A DNA stretch of 61,887 nt, from the NCBI GenBank assembly GCA_029881795.1, contig JAOULX010000018.1, forward strand, positions 1 through 61,887. The letters are read 5' to 3'. The notes under the pieces are model-generated. The model did not search any database, was not told where the DNA came from, and saw nothing but the letters and a program-made list of their open reading frames with translations. The position numbers were made by a program, and so were the translations under genes. Source of the DNA: Gammaproteobacteria bacterium (lineage in GTDB: Bacteria; Pseudomonadota; Gammaproteobacteria; SZUA-229). Shown here in pieces: positions 29,253-39,828 of the stretch; the stretch's first letter is position 1, and the number at the start of each line of letters is the position of its first letter.

Positions 29253-31112
29253 TTATTTATTATTATTTTTTAAGTAGAAATCAACGAATGGTTGCTCAGC
29301 TAGCGGCACAGAAAAATAATAGCCCTGATAACAATCACACTTATTAGCCTTAAGATAAGCAAATTGCTGCTCAGTCTCTACGCCTTCAGCTACAACTGAC
29401 AGACTAAACTGATTCGCCATATTAAGAATACTATTAACCATAATCTGGTCACTGCTCTCCTGATTCAGGTCGGCAATAAACGAACGGTCAATTTTAATCT
29501 CATCTATAGGTAATCTTTTTAAATAACTTAACGAACTATAACCGGTTCCAAAGTCATCCATTGAAAAGCGGATACCCAGCTGCTTAATGCTCTTCATTAT
29601 ACTAATTACTTTATCAACATCTTCTGCAATGATACTTTCAGTCACTTCGAATACAATTTTATTGCGCATTTCCTGAGTCAGGTATTCCTCGCATAATAAC
29701 TTCACATCATCTACAAAATCATTATAAAAGAGCTGCCGCATACTGACATTAATTGAAAACTGATCAAGTGAAATGCCCTGCTTGTCCCAGCTGCCGAGTG
29801 CACGAAATGCTGACTCCAGAATATAGCGCCCCAGCTCGATGATAAAACCCGTTTGTTCCGCGATCGCAATGAATGTTTCAGGAGATATTGCACCCAGTTT
29901 TTTATTTTCCCAGCGCGTCAGCGTTTCGGCTCCAATCACTTGCTGCCGGATATCAAGCTGCGGCTGAAATACCAGACTAATTTCATCATTTTCAATAGAG
30001 AAATGCAGTAATCTCTCTATTTCAAGGTTACGTTCAATGCGTTGCGCCATATCATCATCAAACACGATAACACCATCGCGACCTTTTTCTTTGGCTTCAT
30101 ACATGGCGATGTCAGCTTCTTTAATCAAACGACTGGCATCATTGTATTCTTCTACTAGCAGGCTAACACCAATACTGGCACTGATATAAAGATTATGTAG
30201 CTCTACGGTATAGCTTTCTTTGAGTCCCTGTAGAATTTTGTTTGCCACTGCCTGCGCGTCTTCTCTGCAGCTTTCTTTATTACTATATTCCGACCCAAGT
30301 ATGACGAACTCATCGCCGCCTAACCTTGCCAGCAAAGTATTTTCTTGCTGATATTCTTTGATCCTATTGGATACATCTTGCAGTAAGTGATCACCAATAT
30401 CGTGGCCTAATGAATCATTAATGGTTTTAAAATGATCAAGGTCAATCAACAACAGATAGGTATAGGATTTACCAGCCTGCAAGGATGACAAGGCACTCTG
30501 AAGATAGTTAATGAAGTAAAATCGATTCTTAAGTCCAGTCAGGTAATCATGATTAGCCTGATAATTTGTTTGCATCAATAGCTTATGGCTGCTTCCTGCT
30601 GAATATATCAAGACCCATGCCAGAGTGGCAGAAAACACAGCCAGCACATAGCCATGCCAGTCACCCAAAATGACAAAGTAAATCATCAAAGGCACCATCA
30701 GCATAATGATATTGGGTTTAAAAAGTTTTTTATCAGGAATTAACAAAATAGAGGCCACAACAGAAGCACCTATCTCGGTAAAGATGGCGATATAATGCAG
30801 GTTATATTGCTTTTCTGAAATAAACAGCAGAAATACTAATAACCAGAGTGCAAATATAACGTAGTAAAACCAGCTGAGTTTTCTATACCATATTTTTAAC
30901 TGCTTACTATTCCGGTCATTCGCAAGGTATTCTTTATAAATGCTGTAGCCCCACAGGGAAACAACGACAACCAGCGCATACCAGATAAATCCTTTAAACT
31001 GAATATCGTGCAACCATGCCAGCAATACATAAGCCAACCCTGGAAAAAGAGACAGCACCATCATTACCGGTATTTGCTTATGCAGATATGAGTAAAAGCT
31101 ATTATCGTTCAT
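29253..31112 (-). CDS. membrane GGDEF-EAL protein (c-di-GMP turnover)
   Basis: 619 residues with about six N-terminal transmembrane segments (17-35, 41-58, 82-99, 107-125, 135-150, 153-171), a GGDEF domain (LGGDEF, 265-269) and an EAL domain. The cyclase motif is intact but the RxxD inhibitory site is absent (QENT at that place). The EAL signature reads ETL (396-398), a tolerated variant, and the metal-site segments FEVTES, SMDDFGTGYSS, IKIDRSF and VAEGVET are present. So both activities are possible and phosphodiesterase activity is likely. The sensor region is of unknown ligand. Confidence 0.93.
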   Translation of the reverse strand: MNDNSFYSYLHKQIPVMMVLSLFPGLAYVLLAWLHDIQFKGFIWYALVVVVSLWGYSIYKEYLANDRNSKQLKIWYRKLSWFYYVIFALWLLVFLLFISEKQYNLHYIAIFTEIGASVVASILLIPDKKLFKPNIIMLMVPLMIYFVILGDWHGYVLAVFSATLAWVLIYSAGSSHKLLMQTNYQANHDYLTGLKNRFYFINYLQSALSSLQAGKSYTYLLLIDLDHFKTINDSLGHDIGDHLLQDVSNRIKEYQQENTLLARLGGDEFVILGSEYSNKESCREDAQAVANKILQGLKESYTVELHNLYISASIGVSLLVEEYNDASRLIKEADIAMYEAKEKGRDGVIVFDDDMAQRIERNLEIERLLHFSIENDEISLVFQPQLDIRQQVIGAETLTRWENKKLGAISPETFIAIAEQTGFIIELGRYILESAFRALGSWDKQGISLDQFSINVSMRQLFYNDFVDDVKLLCEEYLTQEMRNKIVFEVTESIIAEDVDKVISIMKSIKQLGIRFSMDDFGTGYSSLSYLKRLPIDEIKIDRSFIADLNQESSDQIMVNSILNMANQFSLSVVAEGVETEQQFAYLKANKCDCYQGYYFSVPLAEQPFVDFYLKNNNK

Positions 31113-31316
31113 TTATTGAAGTAGTCCGCAGCACATTCATCAGGCCATAACTGATGGCATAATACACGTTTATATCCTTAGTGAAAGCCGTTAAATACAA
31201 ACATTATCACCAGTGTATAATAAAAGTCTGCTGGACAGAGCTATAAACACGAATATTAACCCAGCCGACGCCAAAATAACGTATTTTTTAGATAAGTTTC
31301 AAGCACTTTACCGCCT

Positions 31317-31985
31317 ATGAAAAAGTACCTACCACTCATCATCTATTTACTTTTATTGCTCTCATCGCCAGTATCCGCCTTTACTGATGATGAGGAACGC
31401 TGGTTAAATTCAGAAAATGACACAGATCATAGCCAGGTCAACGAAGGCATCCTTGAATTTATTAACCACTCACTGAAACCGTCTGTTTTACACACAGTCA
31501 ACCGATTGAAAATCAGCCCAAGCAGTATTGATAACGGCTGGGTGTATATGGAGCAGTGCTACCGGCATATCGACAAATTACCGGAACTTGATATCATTTT
31601 TCAGTACCGCCATATCAATAACTTGTCCGTTCTGTCAAAACAGAACATTGAGTCGGTGCGCATTAATAAGCAACGCATTACACTAACAAACGTTGGCCAT
31701 AATTCAGAACTGTGTGTCAGCGCTAATGTAAGAATTTTTTATCAGAATCTGGACTTGTCATTCAGCCTGATCAACGGGCCTTACCATCGACGCTTTCTTG
31801 ATGGTTATTACCCGTTCCGTGTAAGCCTCAGCGTTGCATACCCAGAAACCCTGCTGTTAGTTAAAAAGATAATCCCGGAAAAACAGCTAGGATTTAGTGT
31901 AAATCACGCGGCCGGAACAATAGCAATAGACACGCTCTTCAAAGGGATATTGAAAACAGAAATAATCTTTGAGCTGCTTAAATAA
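31317..31985 (+). CDS. secreted conserved protein with two cysteines
   Basis: 222 residues with a signal peptide (MKKYLPLIIYLLLLLSSPVSAF), so probably periplasmic. The mature part is beta-rich; YMEQCYRHIDKLPELDI and HNSELCVSANVRIF each hold one cysteine, which may pair. The segment NGPYHRRFLDGYYPFRVSL is the most conserved-looking block and recalls an uncharacterised family in sulfur-oxidising and related gammaproteobacteria. Divergent from the GGDEF-EAL gene upstream. Function unknown. Confidence 0.7.
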   Translation: MKKYLPLIIYLLLLLSSPVSAFTDDEERWLNSENDTDHSQVNEGILEFINHSLKPSVLHTVNRLKISPSSIDNGWVYMEQCYRHIDKLPELDIIFQYRHINNLSVLSKQNIESVRINKQRITLTNVGHNSELCVSANVRIFYQNLDLSFSLINGPYHRRFLDGYYPFRVSLSVAYPETLLLVKKIIPEKQLGFSVNHAAGTIAIDTLFKGILKTEIIFELLK

Positions 31986-32366
31986 ACTGACAAGTAAACC
32001 ATCATTAATAAATGACAGCATCGACGTATTTTATCGATTAGATTAGCGGTCGCGTACCAGCCCTCACGTTACAGTATTAGCAATACATAGTCATTTTAGC
32101 CGAGGCCATTTTATATAGGCTTCCCACAATACCCGACAAACATTGCGGTTAAACAGTGAAGTTGATAATGACTTTTTTAGTATCAGCGTTAGCCATCTGC
32201 TCAGTTTTATCGGTTTTAGCGATGGCACTTTGTAAACACTTTGTAAACACTTTGTATCAATTTACCAATGCCCTTTAACAGCATCACGCTATACCCTATA
32301 AACATAAGTGCCGGTCCAGTTTTACCCGATTAATACCAAATTTAAACCAGCTGAGGAACAAATATT
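31986..32366. other. intergenic region upstream of the second GGDEF-EAL gene
   Basis: About 380 bp without a gene. Its notable content is the triple 11-bp direct repeat at 32226-32257. The rest is AT-rich with no RNA or operator I can name. Confidence 0.5.
32226..32257. repeat. three tandem 11-bp repeats
   Basis: CACTTTGTAAA occurs at 32226-32236 and 32237-32247, and a third copy, CACTTTGTAT, at 32248-32257. A period of 11 bp puts the copies on one face of the helix, as for a regulator binding site. It is about 240 bp upstream of the GGDEF-EAL gene. Confidence 0.75.
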
Positions 32367-32483
32367 GTGGGAAAAGTGGGTTTATTTCATAGCCAGTTTT
32401 CAACAAAACGTCTAGCAAAAACATTTGCTGTGACAAACAATACTATTTCATTTATTGCTGTCATACCCATAGTTTCCGCCTGA
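32367..32483 (+). CDS. possible small ORF before the GGDEF-EAL gene
   Basis: 38 codons from GTG at 32367, preceded by GAGGA with 9-bp spacing, ending TGA 14 bp before the next ATG. The product ends in a hydrophobic stretch (ISFIAVIPIVSA). The placement fits a leader peptide or a tiny membrane protein; chance cannot be excluded. Confidence 0.3.
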   Translation: MGKVGLFHSQFSTKRLAKTFAVTNNTISFIAVIPIVSA

Positions 32484-32497
32484 ACCGCCAAGCCACC

Positions 32498-34738
32498 ATG
32501 AATAATAAAACGCATCGTAAAAAAACATCACTGAAGACTGTCATCATCGTCTATGCAGTAATTACCTTAATTGCGCTGCTCAGTCAATACAGCTTATATA
32601 CAAGCCATTCAGAAAATATCATAAATGAACAAGATAGAGATGCCCGTCTTATTGATAAAAAAAGCAAAGACCTAAGCAATGTTTTGAACAATACAATTCC
32701 GCTGATTACTCTGCTAGAGGAACTTAAGTCTGTTACAACATTGATGCGTATTGAAATGCAAACTCTTAAAATTCAGAAAAATGAAACCAGCAATGCTTTC
32801 AGGCAACACAGTGAAGAGCTGAAAAATATTCAGCAACAACTTTATTCAATTAACACTTCTCATATTACCGAGTTTTCCAAACTCAATACTACCGCATTAG
32901 TGCTTTCACAAATTTCCGAGAAGACTAGCGGCAATCGCACCAATATGGATGTGAAAATATTACATAATGATTTTGACAGAATCGCATCCGAGCTAATCAG
33001 GACAATTAGTGCCGTAAAACAATCTATAAACAGCTCGATAACATCAAGCTCAGCAAGCATCAAGGATGATTTCTACCTGCAAAAAAATCATATCGAAAAA
33101 AGAAAACAGCAAGAATCTCGCCATAAGCTTCTTTATTTAATCCAGACGACCACAATTACACTGTTACCACTGATCGTCATATACTATTTGATTTCACATC
33201 TATACAGACGTATAGCAATGATAAGAAAATATGCAGACAATATCGCCAGAGAGAAATATTCATTGCCGCCGTTTACATCCACCGACCCAACCGGCAGGCT
33301 CGCATTAACACTGTGCTTGATTGGCCGAAAAATCAGATCATCATTGCAACAAAGCCGCCAGCAAACAGCGCGAACCAGAAATGTTCAGCGTGATACAAAA
33401 CAAATTGATTCATTCGACACCCTTACTGGCCTGGTAAACAGGCGCTACTTCAAAAAGATTTTACATACTGCGATCCAGTCTGACAATAACAGTAATTACC
33501 TGCTATTTCTTGATCTTGATAACTTCAAAGACATCAATGACGTTATGGGACATGATTTAGGTGACCAGCTTTTAAAAAACATCAGCCATAGGATCCAAGA
33601 TGCTTTACGGCCTGATGACGTAGTCTGCCGAATGGGTGGTGATGAATTCTCTATACTTCTTTATGCATGTCATAACAATATCAAACAGGTTCTTGAGCGA
33701 TTACTAAGTAATATTAACTTACCATTTATCATTAATAACGAAACGATACGAGCCACTATCAGTATCGGTGTGGTTAAAATCAAATCAGACCTTAATGTTG
33801 AAACTTTAATGAAGCACGCTGACCTGGCAATGTACAATGCCAAGCATAGCGGTAAAAACACCTATCGCTTCTTCACCGATAAGCTTGAAGAAACCGTTGT
33901 TCGCAAACAGGAAATGCTGCATGAATTACGAGTTTCACTTGCAAACCAGGAATTCGAGCTATTTTATCAGCCCAAGATCTCCCTTTCAACAAACTGCATC
34001 AATGGATACGAAGCATTAATTCGCTGGCGACATCCTGAAAAAGGCCTTATCCCACCTGATGATTTCATTCCAGTCGTTGAAGATAGTGAAATCATTCACC
34101 CATTGGGTATGTGGATACTAGAAGAGGCTTGTACGCAATCAATGACGCTACAGAATCATGGCATTATGATCCCGGTCTCCGTTAATGTTTCGCCCAAACA
34201 GTTCTTTGCTAAAAACTTTTTATTGATGATTGAAACTATTCTTACACAGACAAAAATGCCTCCTGAGCTACTGGAACTTGAAATTACTGAATCAATTCTA
34301 ATGGACAACTTGGATACTGCTATTACGCACCTGAATATACTCAGATCTAAGGGCATAAGAATTTCTATTGACGATTTTGGAACAGGTTACTCATCGATGA
34401 AATATCTGCGTGACCTGCCAGTCGACACGATGAAAATTGATAAAAGTTTTCTGTCCAATATTCACAATGACACCAAAGACAAGGAGATTATCAAGGCCAT
34501 GGCAGGACTGGGTAACACACTTAGTATGGAAGTTATTGCCGAAGGTATAGAAACTCTGCAACAGATGAATTTTCTGAAAGAAATTGGCTGCGATACAGGA
34601 CAAGGCTATCTGTTTTCTAAACCCCTACCTTTTGAAGAGCTAAAGCTGTACATTGAAAACATAAAGAACAACAAACTGTCACCAAGCATCACTGAAGATA
34701 GTAGCCCGGCGCTATACATTATAAAACCCATGACTTAG
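32498..34738 (+). CDS. membrane GGDEF-EAL protein with periplasmic coiled-coil sensor
   Basis: 746 residues. Two transmembrane helices (about 13-33 and 211-233) bracket a ~175-residue periplasmic helical, coiled-coil-like domain, followed by a short HAMP-like linker. The GGDEF domain has GGDEF at 380-384 with an intact inhibitory site RPDD (371-374). The EAL domain has EAL (505-507), EITESI, SIDDFGTGYSS, MKIDKSF and IAEGIET, all the catalytic marks. So it could make c-di-GMP with product inhibition and also degrade it. It is followed by a 611-bp gap and an Hpt/REC gene. Confidence 0.93.
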   Translation: MNNKTHRKKTSLKTVIIVYAVITLIALLSQYSLYTSHSENIINEQDRDARLIDKKSKDLSNVLNNTIPLITLLEELKSVTTLMRIEMQTLKIQKNETSNAFRQHSEELKNIQQQLYSINTSHITEFSKLNTTALVLSQISEKTSGNRTNMDVKILHNDFDRIASELIRTISAVKQSINSSITSSSASIKDDFYLQKNHIEKRKQQESRHKLLYLIQTTTITLLPLIVIYYLISHLYRRIAMIRKYADNIAREKYSLPPFTSTDPTGRLALTLCLIGRKIRSSLQQSRQQTARTRNVQRDTKQIDSFDTLTGLVNRRYFKKILHTAIQSDNNSNYLLFLDLDNFKDINDVMGHDLGDQLLKNISHRIQDALRPDDVVCRMGGDEFSILLYACHNNIKQVLERLLSNINLPFIINNETIRATISIGVVKIKSDLNVETLMKHADLAMYNAKHSGKNTYRFFTDKLEETVVRKQEMLHELRVSLANQEFELFYQPKISLSTNCINGYEALIRWRHPEKGLIPPDDFIPVVEDSEIIHPLGMWILEEACTQSMTLQNHGIMIPVSVNVSPKQFFAKNFLLMIETILTQTKMPPELLELEITESILMDNLDTAITHLNILRSKGIRISIDDFGTGYSSMKYLRDLPVDTMKIDKSFLSNIHNDTKDKEIIKAMAGLGNTLSMEVIAEGIETLQQMNFLKEIGCDTGQGYLFSKPLPFEELKLYIENIKNNKLSPSITEDSSPALYIIKPMT

Positions 34739-35349
34739 CTTAAAAGACCATGCATGCATCACACAAGCATTAAAGCACTAGTCGCTCATACTTAGGTCAC
34801 GAATACCTCTTTAGCATCTAGCACTCCACAAAGAGCAGACTCAAGATCAATCTGAGCTGGGTTCTCATTTAATTGCTGCTTGATCAATCCTACTTCGCTG
34901 CTTTATCACCAAACTGATGCTACTGTGCTCGTAGTTCTCAAAGGTTAGCCAAAGCAGTTCCCTTCACTAGACTTTATGAAAGCACTCACTCTTAACACTA
35001 AACTCAAGTGTGATCTTACTATTATCGACAAATCAGTTTCTAAGTTAGCTGCCTACATCACTTTTTCGCAGCACAATACCCCCACCATCACACTTGTCCA
35101 GATTTAATTCATAAAACTTTTTAAGGAAAATAGTATATCAGCATGGATTTATTAATTAATCTGCTAATCAACCTTATATCCCGTCCTAGCCCTAGTATAA
35201 GTAACATTCTCAGCACCCTGTTATTTGCGAAAACAGCATCAAAATAGTAACCACTAGATATGACATTGTTTTGAGGCTGCAACCACTCAACCCCATACAG
35301 AATGATAATATATTTTATCTGGCTGATTAATCCTAAAAAATGATCTACT
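34739..35349. other. 611-bp intergenic region
   Basis: No convincing gene. One 43-codon plus-strand frame (ATG 34976) lacks a ribosome site; on the minus strand there are only fragmentary frames. It may be decayed coding sequence, and I cannot identify a parent. No terminator stands out after the GGDEF-EAL gene. Confidence 0.5.
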
Positions 35350-36156
35350 ATGAACATTCATTTTGTAAAAACCCCTGCTACAATACACTGTATGGAAGAT
35401 TTCAAAAAAATACTGAAAGAGCTTGCGGACAACTACCTGGAAGCTTTGCCGGATACATTACATAATGTTGAGCTATTGTTAGTCAATTTTAAACAGCACG
35501 TATCAATTGAAAACTACCAGACACTGTTTCGTGAAATACACAGCATTAAAGGTTCCGCTGGTACACATAACTTTAGTTTTCTGTCGGCCATCTGCCACCA
35601 GTTTGAAGACGAGCTATCAGAACTATCTCCTTCCACTGGTGATATATCAGATCAGCAAGTCAATAACTGGCTCGCCTACATCGACCTGTTGATAGTAACC
35701 ACCGAGCTATACCAGCAACAAGAAGATAATTTCTCCAACTTAGAAGACAAACTCAACTTACTCAGAAGTCAGCACGGCAAGCACCATTACTCTTGCTTAC
35801 TGGTCGAGTCGGAAAGTAGCAGCACCAATATCGTTAAAAGCGCACTAGAAGCTCATTCATTTCAAGTGAGCCTTATGAATGACGGTTATCAGTCACTTGG
35901 TCGCTTGTTAACTGATAAATATGACTTGCTAATTACCGGTATGCATGTTGAAACATTAAATGGAGTCGGTCTTATTGGTGCTATTCGCTCTTCAACCTCA
36001 GTTAATAAAAAGATTCCTGCAATTTTGCTGACCTCAGGAAAATTCAATCGCAATATAAGGCAATCCGACCCTGACTATATCGTATATAAAGATAAAGACT
36101 TAATTGCGAATCTTGATGCGGCTATCAGTTCAGTTAAAGAAAACCACAAAAATTAA
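35350..36156 (+). CDS. Hpt domain protein with pseudo-receiver domain
   Basis: 268 residues, cytoplasmic. An N-terminal histidine-phosphotransfer domain carries IHSIKGSAG (phospho-His H64 when counted from this ATG). A C-terminal receiver-like domain (about residues 145-260) has lost the phospho-acceptor: LLITGMHVETLNG has Gly where Asp is expected, and only one acidic residue is left in LLVESESS. So it can receive a phosphate on His but the receiver is likely an unphosphorylated adaptor. Start is uncertain; ATG 35392 (MEDFKKIL) is close to the domain edge and neither has a clear ribosome site. A truncated paralogue lies downstream. Confidence 0.8.
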   Translation: MNIHFVKTPATIHCMEDFKKILKELADNYLEALPDTLHNVELLLVNFKQHVSIENYQTLFREIHSIKGSAGTHNFSFLSAICHQFEDELSELSPSTGDISDQQVNNWLAYIDLLIVTTELYQQQEDNFSNLEDKLNLLRSQHGKHHYSCLLVESESSSTNIVKSALEAHSFQVSLMNDGYQSLGRLLTDKYDLLITGMHVETLNGVGLIGAIRSSTSVNKKIPAILLTSGKFNRNIRQSDPDYIVYKDKDLIANLDAAISSVKENHKN

Positions 36157-36243
36157 TATTCTATAAAGAGATATATTTTGTTAGTTTTTTAGAATTTATC
36201 ATTTCTATATTTTATTAAATCAAAGTCAAAGTCATAGGTGATC
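36058..36243 (+). repeat. copy 1 of a duplicated 3' gene end plus downstream DNA
   Basis: The last 33 codons of the Hpt/pseudo-receiver gene and about 87 bp after it are repeated in diverged form at 37370-37556. Synonymous and conservative changes dominate in the coding part. Confidence 0.8.
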
Positions 36244-36633
36244 ATCCATTGTCTTTTTCTGGATTTCGTATCTCAAACCAACTTACGTGCTTACATGCTA
36301 TAACAAGGTGTCATAAACTTGCTCCGCTTAAGCATTCCGGTAGTCGCACCGGCGGGTGAGGCACTTTTTCCTACAGTTGAAGCTTCCGCATCCTGCTCAC
36401 GCCCCTTACCTACATCCATGTAGGCAAAAAAGTACCGTACTTGCATGTGTAGGAGACACGTTAATTAATTACGCGATAGCGCATATACTATCTATAAAAA
36501 CCGCCCTAACACAGCTTGCCCTGCGGATACCCTGCATCGTATTTTCAAACCTCTTTCTATATTAAATTCTTGAATTGTTTTAACCTCGCTAACGGGTCTT
36601 TTTTATTCGCTTCCCTGCTTAGCAAAACTAAAT
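36244..36633. other. non-coding region left of the inverted repeat element
   Basis: No convincing gene. A 69-codon frame at 36356-36565 has no ribosome site or family likeness. It contains a short palindromic patch around CATCCATGTAGG at about 36413-36424, but no terminator or RNA. Confidence 0.45.
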
Positions 36634-37310
36634 ACGCTTTTGACTTCGATCTTAATGTTTAACGGCTGTTCTAGTAAATTAAAATTAAAATAAAAGTCAA
36701 AAGCGTGGGTTCCCGCACCCACCGGCGTGTTCATTTTCTTTAGACGGATAAAGAAAACGAACCAAAAGAAATCCACCCAATTCACAAGCCTGTATATAAA
36801 GCATACAGGTTCCCTCATCTCTCCCTAAAAACAGGGCTGCTGCGGAACTCGCATAAACAGCATGCTCAGACAGCCACAGCAGAAAACTCCCTGCTTTTAA
36901 CTCGTTCTTCGGCTTGCTCAAATGGGAGGGGTAAATCAAAACCGATAAGGTCTGATATTTTTTGTCTTTTAATTTTAACTTACGACTTACGGCTTACGGC
37001 TTACGGCTTACGACTTACGACTTACGACTTACGACTTTTCTTTTGACTTTGACCCACCCTCCCATCTGAGCAAGCAGAGGAAGAAGTAATATTATCGGGG
37101 CTTTCTGCGAGGATGTCTGAGCGAGTGCTTTTCTCGCGAGTTCCGCAGCAGCCGAAAATATTGCGACTGACGAAGGTACCCTCATGCCTTATATGAGGGC
37201 TTGTTTAGCGGGGCGGCTTTCTTTTCGTTAGTTTTCTGTAGCTGTTGACAGAAAAGTGACCTGCTGTCGGTCAGCCACCGACGCCTTTGACTTTGATCTT
37301 AACATTTAAA
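36634..37310. repeat. long imperfect inverted repeat with central tandem array
   Basis: Left arm about 36690-36940 and right arm about 37050-37292 are imperfect reverse complements. Exact or near-exact blocks: 36835-36852 against 37136-37153 (18 bp identical) and 36905-36930 against 37057-37082. The end segment GCTTTTGACTTCGATCTTAA (36636 on) also recurs as a direct repeat at about 37284. Between the arms is the 7-bp array at 36979-37034. The arms hold no credible gene. This resembles high-copy repeats containing GCTGCGGAACTCGC seen in many beta- and gammaproteobacteria. Confidence 0.75.
36979..37034. repeat. eight-copy 7-bp tandem array
   Basis: Eight head-to-tail units of CTTACGA or CTTACGG (A, G, G, G, A, A, A, A in the last position) fill 56 bp exactly at the centre of the inverted repeat element. 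A two-state last base suggests local slippage after an initial variant. Confidence 0.95.
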
Positions 37311-37369
37311 AACCGTTGGACTTCGTTCCTCAGTCCAACCTACGAGCTGGAAAGTTTACCCGAAAAATA

Positions 37370-37468
37370 AGGCAATCGGACCCGGATTATATCGTACATA
37401 AAGACAAAGAATTAATTGCGAATCTTGAAACGGCTATTAGTTCAGTTAAAGAAAGTTACAATAATTAA
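37370..37468 (+). pseudogene. truncated paralogue of the Hpt/pseudo-receiver gene
   Basis: 32 codons plus stop read RQSDPDYIVHKDKELIANL and then ETAISSVKESYNN, matching the C-terminus of the gene at 35350-36156 with conservative changes only (Y/H, D/E, D/E, A/T, N/S, H/Y, K/N). The 5' part is absent; upstream sequence is the right end of the inverted repeat element. The similarity continues past the stop to about 37556. So a second paralogue once stood here and lost its front. Confidence 0.85.
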
Positions 37469-37608
37469 TATTTTATAAAGAGCGATATTCCCCTTAGCTT
37501 TTATAATTTATCATTACTATATTTTATTAAATCAAGGTCAATATGCAGGTGATTAATTTCAGAAACACGCCGCTCCTTGGCCCCGCGACATATGTATATG
37601 CCTACACA

Positions 37609-37631
37609 TAAAAAAGCCCGCATCAGCGGGC
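37609..37631 (-). terminator. thiC terminator
   Basis: GCCCGC, loop ATCA, GCGGGC (37616-37631) with an A run at 37609-37615 that is a T run on the minus strand. 10 bp past the thiC stop. It could also act on the plus strand. Confidence 0.9.
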
Positions 37632-37641
37632 CTTTTTAAAA

Positions 37642-39690
<2,049 letters not shown>

Positions 39691-39745
39691 CTAAATCAAG
39701 CTATTGATTCTACCGTTTTTAAGGTCAGAAACACACCCTATCGTG

Positions 39746-39758
39746 GTATAAGTTATAC
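39746..39758. promoter_or_regulatory. 13-bp palindrome between thiC and the methyltransferase gene
   Basis: GTATAA-G-TTATAC, perfect about a central base, upstream of both divergent genes. It may be a regulator site or an AT-rich promoter part. Confidence 0.35.
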
Positions 39759-39828
39759 AACTACCCAAAATTTCATCGTCTGTGTACAATGCTGTGATAA
39801 AAAAAATTAGATCGACTGGATGGACATT

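Noticed and set aside
34976-35107. 43-codon frame in the 611-bp gap
   Set aside because: No ribosome site; low-complexity product; not assigned.
35121-35357. 78-codon minus-strand frame upstream of the Hpt gene
   Set aside because: AT-rich, no ribosome site, covers the likely promoter region.
36356-36939. Open frames at 36356-36565 and in the left inverted-repeat arm (36603-36939)
   Set aside because: No ribosome site, no family likeness, and they lie inside repeat sequence.
36979-37034. Short tandem repeats as a possible CRISPR array
   Set aside because: Units are 7 bp with no spacers and no cas gene is near.
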